The translations under genes were made by a program, and so were the position numbers. The notes under the pieces are model-generated. The model was given only the letters and a program-made list of their open reading frames with translations. It did no database searches and was not told where the DNA came from. From Ornithinimicrobium ciconiae (GTDB lineage: Bacteria; Actinomycetota; Actinomycetes; Actinomycetales; Dermatophilaceae), in assembly GCF_007197575.1 (NCBI RefSeq), contig NZ_CP041616.1, positions 310,001-374,000 on the forward strand: a DNA stretch of 64,000 bases. Reading direction: 5' to 3'. Of this stretch, positions 16,221 to 25,082 are shown in pieces (the first letter of the stretch is position 1; each line of letters opens with the position of its first letter).

Positions 16221-17438
16221 ATGGACCTGCTGGGCCCGCTCACTGCTGAGTTGGACGAGTTGCTGGCCGACGCCGACGCGGCGCTGGCGCGGCACTACCC
16301 GGGTGAGCGCGCCGGGCGACAACCGGTGCACACCCTCTATCTGCCGGCGGACCGTTTCCAGGCCGGGTCCGTCGCTGATCTGGGCGCCCAGGCCAGCCAG
16401 GTGCTGGCTGAGCACGAGCAGGACTTCCTGACCGTCATCGACGGGGACGAGGACCTGCTCGCCAGGGTGCGCGCCAAGATCGAGACCGAGCCGATCGAGG
16501 ACCTGCGGATCGACTTCGAGGACGGCTACGGCACCCGTCCGGACGAGGAGGAGGACGCGGCCGCGCAGGCGGGCGGCCGTGCCCTGGCGACCCTGCTGGG
16601 CCAGGACCCGCCACCGTTCACAGGCATCCGGATCCGCAGCTTCGAGCCGGAGTCGCGCGCTCGCGGCGTCCGCACGCTGCTGCTCTTTCTCGAGGCGCTG
16701 GGACAGGTGCCCGACGGTTTTGTGGTCACCCTGCCCAAGGTCACCGCGATCGAGCAGGTCGCGGGTCTGGCCCACGCCTGCCAGCGCCTCGAGGCCCACC
16801 TGGGCGGGCGCCTGCAGTTTGAGGTCCAGGTCGAGACACCGCAGTCCGTGCTCGGGGCCGACGGTCGGGTCCTGCTGGCGCCGATCGTCACCGCCGCCGA
16901 GGGCCGGTTGACCGGCTTCCACTACGGCACCTACGACTACAGCGCAGCCTGTGGGATCGCCGCCGGCCAGCAGTCCCTCGACCACCCCGCTGCCGACCAC
17001 GCCAAGGCCGTGATGCAGGTCGCCGCCGCCGGCACCGGGGTCCGGCTCTCCGACGGCTCGACCAACCGGCTGCCCGTCGGGGACCACCTGGTGCCCGGCT
17101 GGCAGGAGCACCTGCGCCTGATCCGCCGGTCCCTGGAGCGCGGCTTCTATCAGGGCTGGGACCTGCACCCCGCCCAGCTGCCGACGCGGTATGCCGCGAC
17201 CTACCGGTTCTTCCGCGACGGCTTCCCCGCCGCGGCGCAGCGGCTGCACACCTATGTCAGCCGCCAGGAGTCCGCAATCCTCGACGAGCCGGCGACCGCC
17301 CGCGCGTTGTCCGACTTCGTGGCCCGCGGCCTGGACTGCGGTGCCCTCGAAGAGTCCGAGGTGGTCACGGCCACCGGCCTGCAGATCGGGACGTTGTGGG
17401 CGATGGCCCGGCGCCCCAGGGAAGGAGAGCGAGCATGA
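16221..17438 (+). CDS. DUF6986-like aldolase/citrate lyase-type TIM-barrel protein of the urate operon
   Basis: This 405-aa protein resembles the HpcH/HpaI-CitE superfamily: DLRIDFEDGYGTRPDEEE near 95, FVVTLPKVTAIEQVAGL, then FEVQVETPQSVLGADGR and GFHYGTYDYSAACGIAAG, giving acidic residues suited to Mg and CoA-ester or oxoacid chemistry. It is the first gene of a coupled urate degradation operon; its TGA overlaps the uox ATG. Proteins of this kind are often found beside uricase in actinobacteria (from memory of genome context), but their reaction is not established. A role on a glyoxylate-like product or a lyase step is only a guess. Confidence 0.75.
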   Translation: MDLLGPLTAELDELLADADAALARHYPGERAGRQPVHTLYLPADRFQAGSVADLGAQASQVLAEHEQDFLTVIDGDEDLLARVRAKIETEPIEDLRIDFEDGYGTRPDEEEDAAAQAGGRALATLLGQDPPPFTGIRIRSFEPESRARGVRTLLLFLEALGQVPDGFVVTLPKVTAIEQVAGLAHACQRLEAHLGGRLQFEVQVETPQSVLGADGRVLLAPIVTAAEGRLTGFHYGTYDYSAACGIAAGQQSLDHPAADHAKAVMQVAAAGTGVRLSDGSTNRLPVGDHLVPGWQEHLRLIRRSLERGFYQGWDLHPAQLPTRYAATYRFFRDGFPAAAQRLHTYVSRQESAILDEPATARALSDFVARGLDCGALEESEVVTATGLQIGTLWAMARRPREGERA

Positions 17439-18292
17439 GCATCCGGCTGGGAGCCAACCGCTATGGCAAGTCCGAGAGCAGGGTCGTGCGGATCGTGCGG
17501 GACACCGCCCGGCACGAGATCCACGACCTCAACGTCTCCAGCTGGCTGCGGGGTGACTTCGAGGACGCGCACGTGGCCGGAGACCAGTCCGCGGTGCTGC
17601 CGACCGACAGTCAGAAGAACACCGCCTTCGCCTATGCCAAGGAGCACGGTGTCTCCTCCATCGAGGACTACGCCCTGGCCCTGGGGCGGCGTTTGCTGGA
17701 GGCCTCACCCGCGGCGACGGGCGCCCTGACACGGGTCGAGGAGTATGCCTGGGACCGGATCAGCGTCGGGGACGACGCCCGGGGCCATGACCACGCCTTT
17801 GTCCGTCGCGGCGGTGACGTGCGCACCACCGAGGTCGACCGCTCCCGGGACAGCGTCCAGGTCGTCTCCGGGCTGACCGATCTGATCGTGCTGAAGTCCA
17901 CCGGCTCGCAGTTCCAGGGCTTCCTCAAGGACGACTACACGACGCTGCCGGAGACCGACGACCGGATCCTGGCCACGGCGCTCACCGCGACCTGGCGCTG
18001 GTCGGGCGTGGATGTCGACTGGAACAGCACCTACGCCGAGGTCCGCGCGACCCTGCTCGAGACCTTCGCCACCACCTACAGCCGGGCCCTGCAGGAGACC
18101 CTGTGGGCGATGGGCCGCGCGGTGCTCGAGAGCCAGCCGGGCATCGCGGAGATCTCCTTCTCCGCCCCCAACAAGCACCACCTGCTCGTGGACCTCTCGC
18201 CCTTCGGGGTGGCCAACGACGGAGAGGTCTTCATCGCGGCCGACCGCCCCTACGGCCTCATCGAGGCCACCGTGACCCGGGATGACGAGTGA
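17435..18292 (+). CDS. uox: Urate oxidase (uricase)
   Basis: The 285-aa cofactor-free uricase oxidises urate to 5-hydroxyisourate. T-fold landmarks are present: LGANRYGKSESRVVRI with the catalytic Lys at the N-terminus, VLPTDSQKNTAFAYAKE with the catalytic Thr, LIVLKSTGSQFQGFLKDDYT, and near the end SFSAPNKHHLLVDLSPFG with the Asn-Lys-His group. The length is normal for the family. GGAAGGAGAG precedes the ATG, which overlaps the previous stop by 4 nt; the uraD GTG in turn overlaps this stop. Confidence 0.96.
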   Translation: MSIRLGANRYGKSESRVVRIVRDTARHEIHDLNVSSWLRGDFEDAHVAGDQSAVLPTDSQKNTAFAYAKEHGVSSIEDYALALGRRLLEASPAATGALTRVEEYAWDRISVGDDARGHDHAFVRRGGDVRTTEVDRSRDSVQVVSGLTDLIVLKSTGSQFQGFLKDDYTTLPETDDRILATALTATWRWSGVDVDWNSTYAEVRATLLETFATTYSRALQETLWAMGRAVLESQPGIAEISFSAPNKHHLLVDLSPFGVANDGEVFIAADRPYGLIEATVTRDDE

Positions 18293-18786
18293 CGACCGCG
18301 CTGGACCACCTCAACACGATGCCCGAGGAGGCCGCCCGGGCCAGGGTGGAGGCCGCCCTGGACATCCCCCGGTGGGCGCAGGAGGTCGTGGCCGGGAGAC
18401 CGTATGCCGACTCGCACCAGCTGCAGACCGCCGCGCGGACCGCGGCGCGCACCATCACCGACGCCGAACTCACCCGGGCGCTGGCCCGCCACCCCCGCAT
18501 CGGCGAGCGCGCGGACGCCGCCCGCCACGACGCCGCGCACTCCGAGCGGGAGCAGGGTCGAATCGACCGGTCCGACGAGCGGTTGGCCGAGCAGCTGCGG
18601 GACGGCAACCTGGCCTATGAGCAGCGCTTTGGTCGGGTCTTCATCATCCGTGCGGCGGGCCGGGACGGGCACGAGGTCCTCGACCAGCTGGAGGTCCGTC
18701 TCACCCACACCGACGAGCAAGACCGCGCGGAGACGATCGAGCAGCTCCTGCAGATCGCGCTGCTGCGCCTTGAGGAGACCGACTGA
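18289..18786 (+). CDS. uraD: 2-oxo-4-hydroxy-4-carboxy-5-ureidoimidazoline (OHCU) decarboxylase
   Basis: The 165-aa all-helical protein converts OHCU to S-allantoin. The family signatures are ALARHPRIGERADAARHDAA (with the HPRIG block), SEREQGRIDRSDERLAEQL, LAYEQRFGRVFIIRAAGRD and an Arg/Asn-rich helix at the end. It starts with GTG overlapping the uox stop by 4 nt; its TGA shares one base with the uraH ATG. It completes the urate to allantoin conversion with Uox and UraH. Confidence 0.94.
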   Translation: MTTALDHLNTMPEEAARARVEAALDIPRWAQEVVAGRPYADSHQLQTAARTAARTITDAELTRALARHPRIGERADAARHDAAHSEREQGRIDRSDERLAEQLRDGNLAYEQRFGRVFIIRAAGRDGHEVLDQLEVRLTHTDEQDRAETIEQLLQIALLRLEETD

Positions 18787-19082
18787 TGGCAACCCTGAGC
18801 ACCCACGTCCTGGACACCGCTGCCGGTCGACCGGCACCGGGTGTGCCGGTCACCCTGCTCGACGCCGCTGACGCGGTGCTGGCCGAGGCAAGCACCGACG
18901 CCGACGGCCGCGTCGGGTCCCTCGGCGGCGAGCTGACCCCCGGCACCTATCGGTTGCGGTTCGGTGTCGACGGACCGTTCTATCCCGAGATCGTGGTCGC
19001 CTTCCGGATCGTGGCCGACGAGCACCACCACGTCCCGCTGCTACTCAGCCCCTTCGGCTACTCGACCTACCGTGGCAGCTGA
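18786..19082 (+). CDS. uraH: 5-hydroxyisourate hydrolase (transthyretin-like)
   Basis: The 98-aa beta-sandwich enzyme hydrolyses 5-hydroxyisourate to OHCU. The catalytic pattern is complete: STHVLDTAAGRPAPGVPVTL at the start (catalytic His), an Arg in TYRLRFGVDGPF, a HHHVPLLLSPFGYSTYRGS end with His and the invariant C-terminal YRGS. GAGGAG lies just upstream of the ATG. The length is slightly short of 110 but no block is missing. Confidence 0.95.
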   Translation: MATLSTHVLDTAAGRPAPGVPVTLLDAADAVLAEASTDADGRVGSLGGELTPGTYRLRFGVDGPFYPEIVVAFRIVADEHHHVPLLLSPFGYSTYRGS

Positions 19083-20439
19083 GAGCCCAACGGCGGCAGC
19101 CGGGACGGGCGAGCCCTACGACCTGGTGGTCCACGCCGCCCGGGCCGTGGTCGGGGCCACTGTGCGGCAGGTGACCCTCGGCATACGGGATGGCCGGATC
19201 CGCACCCTCGACGCCGAGCTGGCGCCCGGCGCACAGCCTGACCTGGTCCTCGCCGACGACGAGGTCCTGCTGCCCGGGCTGGTCGACACCCATGTCCACG
19301 TCAACGAGCCGGGCCGCACCGAGTGGGAGGGCTTTGACTCCGCCACCCGGGCTGCCGCCGCCGGCGGGGTGACGACCATCATCGACATGCCGCTGAACTC
19401 GGTGCCGCCCACGACCACCGTGGCCGGCCTGCGGGCCAAGCAGGAGGCGGCGCAGGGACGGGTGCACGTCGATGTGGGCTTCTGGGGCGGCGCGGTGCCC
19501 GACAACCTGTCCCACCTGCGGGGCCTGCACGACGCCGGGGTGATGGGGTTCAAGGCGTTCCTGCTCCCCTCGGGGGTCGAGGAGTTTGCCCACCTCGATG
19601 ACGCCAGCCTGCGCGAGGTGCTCGCCGAGCTGGCCGAGCTCGACGCGCTGCTGCTGGTCCACGCCGAGGACGAAGCCGAGATCGACGCCAGACCACTGGT
19701 CACCCGCGCCTACGCCGACTTCCTGGCGACCCGACCGCCGCGCGCCGAGCAGGTCGCCATCGAGCGGCTGGCGGCAGCGGCCGCGCAGCGCGGGGCCCGG
19801 GTGCACGTCGTGCACGTCTCCGCCGCCGAGGCGCTGACCACGGTCCGTGAGGCCCGTGAGCGCGGGGTGGCCCTGACGGTGGAGACCTGCCCGCACTATC
19901 TGAGCCTGACCGGGGCCGAGGTCGCCGACGGGCACACCGAGTTCAAGTGCTGCCCACCGATCCGCGACGGCGCCAACCAGGACCTGTTGTGGGCTGGGCT
20001 CGCCGACGGCACCATCGAGATCATCGTCTCCGACCACTCGCCGTGCACCTCCGCGCTGAAGTGTCTCGACACCGGTGACTTCGGGCAGGCGTGGGGAGGC
20101 ATCGGGTCCGTCCAGCTCGGGCTGGCGGCCGTGTGGACCCAGGCCAGGGCACGGGGGCACACGCTGGTCGACCTCGTCCGGTGGATGTCCGAGGGTCCGG
20201 CCGACCTCGTGGGCCTGACCCACAAGGGCAGGCTGGCGGTCGGCGCCGACGCGGACCTGTGCGTGCTCGCCCCGGAGGAGAGCTTCACCGTCGAGGCGAC
20301 GATGCTGCACCACCGCAACCCCGACACGCCGTATGCCGGCCGCACCCTGACCGGGACAGTGCGGGCGACCTGGCTGCGCGGCATACCTGTTGACGGAGCC
20401 GTGCCAACGGGCCGCCTGCTCCGGAGAGGAGAGCGATGA
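19072..20439 (+). CDS. allB: Allantoinase
   Basis: The 455-aa cyclic amidohydrolase opens allantoin to allantoate. The metal site is intact: LPGLVDTHVHVNEPGRTEWE with the HxH pair, MGFKAFLLPSG with the carboxylated Lys, LLVHAEDE and VHVVHVSAAEAL with the two later His, and the catalytic Asp in IIVSDHSPCT. The frame is open far upstream inside uraH, but GTG 19072, 11 nt before the uraH stop, fits the family N-terminus (EPYDLVVHAARAVVG follows after 12 residues). No ribosome binding site is visible, so coupling to uraH is likely. The stop overlaps the allE ATG by 4 nt. Confidence 0.93.
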   Translation: MAAESPTAAAGTGEPYDLVVHAARAVVGATVRQVTLGIRDGRIRTLDAELAPGAQPDLVLADDEVLLPGLVDTHVHVNEPGRTEWEGFDSATRAAAAGGVTTIIDMPLNSVPPTTTVAGLRAKQEAAQGRVHVDVGFWGGAVPDNLSHLRGLHDAGVMGFKAFLLPSGVEEFAHLDDASLREVLAELAELDALLLVHAEDEAEIDARPLVTRAYADFLATRPPRAEQVAIERLAAAAAQRGARVHVVHVSAAEALTTVREARERGVALTVETCPHYLSLTGAEVADGHTEFKCCPPIRDGANQDLLWAGLADGTIEIIVSDHSPCTSALKCLDTGDFGQAWGGIGSVQLGLAAVWTQARARGHTLVDLVRWMSEGPADLVGLTHKGRLAVGADADLCVLAPEESFTVEATMLHHRNPDTPYAGRTLTGTVRATWLRGIPVDGAVPTGRLLRRGER

Positions 20440-21242
20440 CCTACTACGTGCCCCGCGGCGGTCTGCCCGGCCAGGAGGAGCTCACCACGGACCGGGCGGT
20501 GTTCACTGACGCCTATGTGCTGATACCCCGCGGCACGATGCGCGACATCGTGACCAGCCAGCTCCCGCACTGGGCGCTGACCCGGGCCTGGGTGCTGGCC
20601 CGCCCGTTGTCCGGCTTCGCGGAGACCTTCAGCCAGTATGTCGTCGAGGTCAGTCCCGGTGGCGGCAGCGACCGGCCGGACGACGACGCGGGAGCCCAGG
20701 CGGTCCTCTTCGTCGTCGACGGGACCCCCACCCTGACCCTGGAGGGCACCGACCACCCCCTGCGGGTCGGCAGCTATGCCTATCTCCCGGCGGGCGCGCG
20801 CTGGTCGCTGCGCAACGAGTCCGCGTCCACCGCGACCTTCCACTGGATCCGCAAGACCTATGTCCCCGTCGAGGGGATCGAGACTCCCGAGGCGCTGGTC
20901 ACCCACGAGGAGGACGTCGCTCCGCAGGCGATGCCGGGCACCGCGGCGTGGGCCACCCAGCGGTTCGTCGACCCCCTCGACGTGCGGCACGACATGCACG
21001 TCAACATCGTGACCTTTCAGCCCGGGGGGTCGATCCCGTTCCCGGAGACGCACGTGATGGAGCACGGCCTGTATGTCCTCGAGGGCAAGGGCGTGTATCT
21101 GCTCAACACCGACTGGATCGAGGTGCAGGCCGGCGACTTCATGTGGTTGCGCGCGTTCTGCCCGCAGGCCTGCTACGCCGGAGGCCCGGGGCCGTTCCGC
21201 TACCTGCTCTACAAGGACGTCAACCGGCACGCCCGGCTGTAG
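20436..21242 (+). CDS. allE: (S)-ureidoglycine aminohydrolase
   Basis: The 268-aa bicupin releases ammonia from ureidoglycine to give ureidoglycolate. The N-terminal MTYYVPRGGLPGQEELTTDR is typical, and the C-terminal cupin has the Mn-binding pattern PETHVMEHGLYVLEGKGVYL and WIEVQAGDFMWLRAFCPQAC. GGAGAGGAG precedes the ATG. It ends the urate operon; the allantoate amidohydrolase (allC) that should make its substrate is not in the operon and must be elsewhere if the pathway is complete. Only 2 nt separate its stop from the convergent acyltransferase gene. Confidence 0.93.
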   Translation: MTYYVPRGGLPGQEELTTDRAVFTDAYVLIPRGTMRDIVTSQLPHWALTRAWVLARPLSGFAETFSQYVVEVSPGGGSDRPDDDAGAQAVLFVVDGTPTLTLEGTDHPLRVGSYAYLPAGARWSLRNESASTATFHWIRKTYVPVEGIETPEALVTHEEDVAPQAMPGTAAWATQRFVDPLDVRHDMHVNIVTFQPGGSIPFPETHVMEHGLYVLEGKGVYLLNTDWIEVQAGDFMWLRAFCPQACYAGGPGPFRYLLYKDVNRHARL

Positions 21243-21244
21243 CG

Positions 21245-23560
21245 TCAGCGACGGGCGAGCTCGTCGAAGGCCATCGCGACGACCTCGGCATAGACATGCA
21301 TGCCGTCCAGGTCCGGGTGGACCCGGTCGGACTGCAGCACCGACGGCTGCGCCTCGATGGTGGACTGCCAGTCGCCGACCACGGCGTTGGGATAGCCAGC
21401 GACGACCTCCTCGATGATCTCGTTGGAGGAGGGGATGAAGGTGCTGGAGCCGTAGAGGTTCATCACCACGACGTTGCGGTCCGGCCCGAGGGCGTCCAGG
21501 AACTCGCGCAGCTGCTGCTCGTTGACCCCGGCGTTGGTGCCGAAGTGGACGATGACGTTGTCCCGCACGCTGCCCTCGGCCAGGGCGGCCTGCAGCACCG
21601 GGTTGGCGTCCCTCCACTGACGGTTGGACTTGGCGGCGAAGTTCATCTCCGGGAAACGCCACTTCAGCCCGTCGGCGCTGGTCACCACCAGGGAGTCACC
21701 GATGGCGGTGATCCGGTCGCTGCTCGGCACGAGGAGCCCGTCCTCGTCCTGGTGCCAGCCGTCCGGCACTGCGGTCTCACCGGTCGGTGTCGCCGGCTCC
21801 TCCTGCGAGCCCGGCTCCTCCCCGGCCGTGCCGTCCTCGCCGGTGTCGTCCTGGGGTGTCTGTGCGGTGTCCGTGTCGGTGTCTGTGTCGGTGCCTGCTC
21901 CGGCCGGGCTGCCCGCGACAGGGGAGTCGACGTCGGGAGTGAAGCTGTTGACCGCAGCCCGGAAGCCGTCAGCGGCACTGCTGGACCCGGGACCCTCGGG
22001 GCCGGCGACCGCAGCGTTGTCCGCGGCACCCTCCGGCTCCGGCATCGTCCCCACCAACCAGCCCCCGCCCAGTGATGCGCGGGCGGTGGCGTGGGTGGTC
22101 GGGGCGTTGAGGTCGGCCTCAGCCGCCTCGATGGCCAGCTGGGTCTCGGACTTCTCGGGCGCCGTGGCGATGGCCACACCGGCGAGGGCCACGACGGCGA
22201 CGGCGGTGGCGGCCACCACCTTGGGGATCACGCCCTGGCCGGAGCTGGCCACCGCGTCGCGCACCGCCTGGAAGGAGGCGCGGAACCCGTGCTTGCGCAC
22301 CGGGGTCTCGATGAGCCGGAAGGACAGCTCGCTCAGCACCAGCGTCAGGACGAGCGCTCCGACGAGGGTGAGATATCCGCGGGCGGTGCCCTCGGCATAC
22401 GGGAACATCGTGGCGACGATCATCAGGACCGGCCAGTGCCACAGATAGATGCCGTAGGACCGCTCCCCGAGATAACGCAGCGGTGCCAGCTCCATCACCC
22501 CGCGCCACAAGGACGGGGACTCCAGCACGCCGGCGACCAGGACCACGGTCGCCAGGCAGGCCAGCAGGATGCCACCACGGAAGGTCCATGGGTTGCTGTC
22601 GGTCAGCACGGCCATGAGGGCGGTGAGCACGACCAGCGAGGTCAGCACCGCCACCGGACGCACCCGGCGCCAGGTGGCTGAGTGCAGGCCGGCCCGGTGT
22701 GGAGCTGCCCAGGCAAAGGCGAGCGCCACGCCCAGCATCAGGCCGAACAGGTGCGTGTCGGTGCCGTAGTAGACGCGGGTGGAGTCCTTGTCCGGTGAGT
22801 AGAGCACCGCCATGAGGATCGCCGAGGCGCCGGCCAGGGCGAGCACGACACCGATGCGCTGCTTGGCCGTGCGGGTCAGGGCCAGCACGACGACCAGGGT
22901 CAGCGGCCAGAAGAGATAGAACTGCTCCTCGACGGCCAGTGACCAGAAGTTGACGAAGAGCAGCGGGGAGGTGCTGTGGAAGTAGCTGGCCCCGGCGGCG
23001 ACCTCCACCCAGTTGGTGCTGAAGGTCAGCGCGCCCAGGGTCTGCCGGCCGATGTTGACCAGCAGGTCTCCGCCGACCAGCCGGGCCGCGGCGATGCTGA
23101 CCACCACGACGGTGACCAGGGCGGGCAGCAGGCGACGGGCCCGTCGCAACCAGAAGCTCGGCAGGTCGATGCGTCCCTTGCGGGCGACCTCGCGCAGCAG
23201 CAGGGTGGTGATCAGGAAGCCGGAGAGGACGAAGAAGACGTCCACGCCGAGGAACCCGCCGGGAAGCACCGTGGGGGTGAAGTGAAAGATGAGGACGCCG
23301 ATGATGGCGATGGCGCGGATGCCATCCAGGCCGCGGATGTGTCCAGGGCGGGGGTCCATCTCCGAGGGGCCGCGCCGGCGCCGGCGTCTGGGCAGTCCGT
23401 CATCGGGCGGTGCTGCTGAGTGCTCGACGGGCCGCTGGATGATGGCGGGACGCTCGAGCAGGCCGGTGCTCATCGAGGCGCCGTGACGCGGAGCCTGCGG
23501 GAGGCGATTGCGGGCAGCGGGCTCGCGCGAGGAGCTGGGCTCCTGTGCCTGGGCCGACAA
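21245..23560 (-). CDS. OafA/YrhL-type acyltransferase with C-terminal SGNH hydrolase domain
   Basis: This 771-aa integral membrane protein has an N-terminal tail, then an acyltransferase-3 domain (about 60-430) starting GHIRGLDGIRAIAIIGVLIF with the Arg/His residues of the family and about ten membrane helices. A predicted extracellular acidic linker contains a TDTDTDTD run, and the SGNH domain has ITAIGDSLVV (GDS), IVHFGTNAGV (GTN) and SDRVHPDLDGMHVY (catalytic DxxH). Such fused enzymes transfer acetyl or other acyl groups to cell-wall or surface glycans. It starts with TTG preceded by AAGGAGG at good spacing. It contrasts with the degenerate SGNH of the protein at 3.7 kb. Confidence 0.92.
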   Translation of the reverse strand: MSAQAQEPSSSREPAARNRLPQAPRHGASMSTGLLERPAIIQRPVEHSAAPPDDGLPRRRRRRGPSEMDPRPGHIRGLDGIRAIAIIGVLIFHFTPTVLPGGFLGVDVFFVLSGFLITTLLLREVARKGRIDLPSFWLRRARRLLPALVTVVVVSIAAARLVGGDLLVNIGRQTLGALTFSTNWVEVAAGASYFHSTSPLLFVNFWSLAVEEQFYLFWPLTLVVVLALTRTAKQRIGVVLALAGASAILMAVLYSPDKDSTRVYYGTDTHLFGLMLGVALAFAWAAPHRAGLHSATWRRVRPVAVLTSLVVLTALMAVLTDSNPWTFRGGILLACLATVVLVAGVLESPSLWRGVMELAPLRYLGERSYGIYLWHWPVLMIVATMFPYAEGTARGYLTLVGALVLTLVLSELSFRLIETPVRKHGFRASFQAVRDAVASSGQGVIPKVVAATAVAVVALAGVAIATAPEKSETQLAIEAAEADLNAPTTHATARASLGGGWLVGTMPEPEGAADNAAVAGPEGPGSSSAADGFRAAVNSFTPDVDSPVAGSPAGAGTDTDTDTDTAQTPQDDTGEDGTAGEEPGSQEEPATPTGETAVPDGWHQDEDGLLVPSSDRITAIGDSLVVTSADGLKWRFPEMNFAAKSNRQWRDANPVLQAALAEGSVRDNVIVHFGTNAGVNEQQLREFLDALGPDRNVVVMNLYGSSTFIPSSNEIIEEVVAGYPNAVVGDWQSTIEAQPSVLQSDRVHPDLDGMHVYAEVVAMAFDELARR

Positions 23561-23622
23561 CGGACCCTCCTTCCGTCACGTGACACCGATGGACCAAATC
23601 TAGGGGTCCGCCCCGCACGAGT

Positions 23623-23646
23623 ATGGCGCCACGCGGGTGGCGCCAT
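23623..23646. promoter_or_regulatory. Paired TGGCGCCA palindromes upstream of the acyltransferase
   Basis: ATGGCGCCA and TGGCGCCAT are separated by CGCGGG. Each half is itself a palindrome, so the site is a direct and inverted repeat at once. It lies 63 nt above the acyltransferase TTG start and could bind a dimeric or tetrameric regulator. Confidence 0.45.
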
Positions 23647-23718
23647 GAATCTCTTGTGACGGATGGGGTCAGAGGGAGGGGTGTGCCGACGGTTCGTGAC
23701 CGTCTTCACAGCATGGGC

Positions 23719-23756
23719 GTGGGCGGCGGACACCTCACGAGGTGTCCACCGCCCAC
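23719..23756 (-). terminator. 18-bp hairpin below the LEA-like gene
   Basis: GTGGGCGGCGGACACCTC and GAGGTGTCCACCGCCCAC pair over 18 bp with one mismatch and a 2-nt loop. It lies 24 nt past the stop of the reverse-strand gene at 23780, so it most likely ends that transcript. Confidence 0.7.
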
Positions 23757-23779
23757 ATCATCCGGTGGGACCAGCGCTG

Positions 23780-24928
23780 TCAGGGCAGGTCGGTCTTGCG
23801 GTTGGCTTCGTGGGAGTCCGTGGCCGCGATCTCGGCGTCCTGGTCGGTGGCCTCCCTGACCTCGCTGAAGTCGGTGCCGAAGCCGGAGGTGCCCGTGCCG
23901 CTGGCACCCTGGATCTCTTCCCCGGCAAGGGGGGCGGAGGCGTGGCCGGCCGGCGTGCCGGGGGCGTCGTGCCCCGAGTCTGCGCCGTTCTTGGCCTCGG
24001 CGATCTTGTCCTTCGCCGCGTCCTTGGCGTCGACCACCTTGTCCTTCGCGGTGTCCAGGGCGTCCTTGGTGGCGTCCTTGGCGTCCGCGAACTTGTCCTT
24101 GGCCTTGTCGGCGACCGAACTGGAACTGGACTTGGCGGACAGGCTGTCAGCGATCGGGGTCTCCTTCGCCCCAGCAGCCCCTGCGCCGGCGGCGCCTGTG
24201 CCGGCTGCACCCGCGGTGCCGGCTGGCTTGCCGGTGGCGGTGGCCTTGTCGGCCAGCGTCGCCCGCACCTGGCTGTCGACGCCAGGGGCGCCGCCGACGT
24301 GGTGGTCGGTGGCCCACGGGTCGGTGGCCGGCTTCTTCTGGGAGTTCAGATACCAGGCGACGGCGGCACCAGCGGCAGCCAGGAGGCCGACGACGACGAG
24401 CGCACCGCCGCGGCGCTTCTTCTTGGGGGTGGGCGCTGCGGCAACAGCGGCCGGGGCTGCACCCAGGGCAGCGACGGTCTGGGCCAGCTTCTCGTCCTTG
24501 ACGCTCTGCACCTGGCCGAGCATCTCGGAGATCTTGGGCAGGATGTCATCGACGATCACGTCGCGGGCGTGGTCGACCTTGGGGGTCAGGCCGGCGATGG
24601 CCTCCTGGCCCTTGGGGACCGCGCTGTCGATGCCGTGGTCGATCCCGGTGACGGCACGCTTCTGTGCCTGGGTGGCACGCTCCTTGGCCTGGTGCGCGAA
24701 CTCGGCGCCCTTCTCGCGGGCCTGGTGCGCAAACTCGGCGCCCTTGTCCCGCGCCTGGTGCGCGGCGTCCGCAGCAGCCTCAGCGGCCTCGTTGGCTCTG
24801 GGGGCCACCTTGCTGTCGAAGGCGCCCTTAGCCGCGTCTGCCCCAGACTTCACGCTGGCGACAGCCTTCTTCTTGACGGCCACCGCCTCGTCGCCCACCT
24901 GCTCAGCCTTGCTCTTGCGTTGGAACAC
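23780..24928 (-). CDS. Single-pass membrane protein with LEA-like amphipathic repeats
   Basis: The protein has about 382 aa. Residues about 10-110 are an Ala/Lys/Glu helix-forming stretch with repeats such as ARDKGAEFAHQAREKGAEFA. One hydrophobic span (GALVVVGLLAAAGAAVAWYL) follows a KKKRRGG block. A Gly/Ala linker leads to DKAKDKFADAKDATKDALD and TAKDKVVDAKDAAKDKIAEA, an 11-residue periodicity like group 3 LEA or apolipoprotein-like proteins. The start is GTG 24928 because GAGGAGG ACTTT stands right before it; longer starts at 24961 or 24982 lack a spaced ribosome binding site. The basic block before the helix suggests N-in topology. Function is unknown; a stress or envelope role is a guess. 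Confidence 0.75.
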   Translation of the reverse strand: MFQRKSKAEQVGDEAVAVKKKAVASVKSGADAAKGAFDSKVAPRANEAAEAAADAAHQARDKGAEFAHQAREKGAEFAHQAKERATQAQKRAVTGIDHGIDSAVPKGQEAIAGLTPKVDHARDVIVDDILPKISEMLGQVQSVKDEKLAQTVAALGAAPAAVAAAPTPKKKRRGGALVVVGLLAAAGAAVAWYLNSQKKPATDPWATDHHVGGAPGVDSQVRATLADKATATGKPAGTAGAAGTGAAGAGAAGAKETPIADSLSAKSSSSSVADKAKDKFADAKDATKDALDTAKDKVVDAKDAAKDKIAEAKNGADSGHDAPGTPAGHASAPLAGEEIQGASGTGTSGFGTDFSEVREATDQDAEIAATDSHEANRKTDLP

Positions 24929-25082
24929 AAAGTCCTCCTCGTCGTCGGGCACTACTTCCATCCTGCACTGTCTTGGCCCCATCCTCCACCCGGTGGCACC
25001 CCCTTAACTCTCGGGTAGGTGGCTGGGTTCCTGCTGGGGAACACTCGCGGGGGATGATGGTGTTGCGTGCGAGGATGAACCC

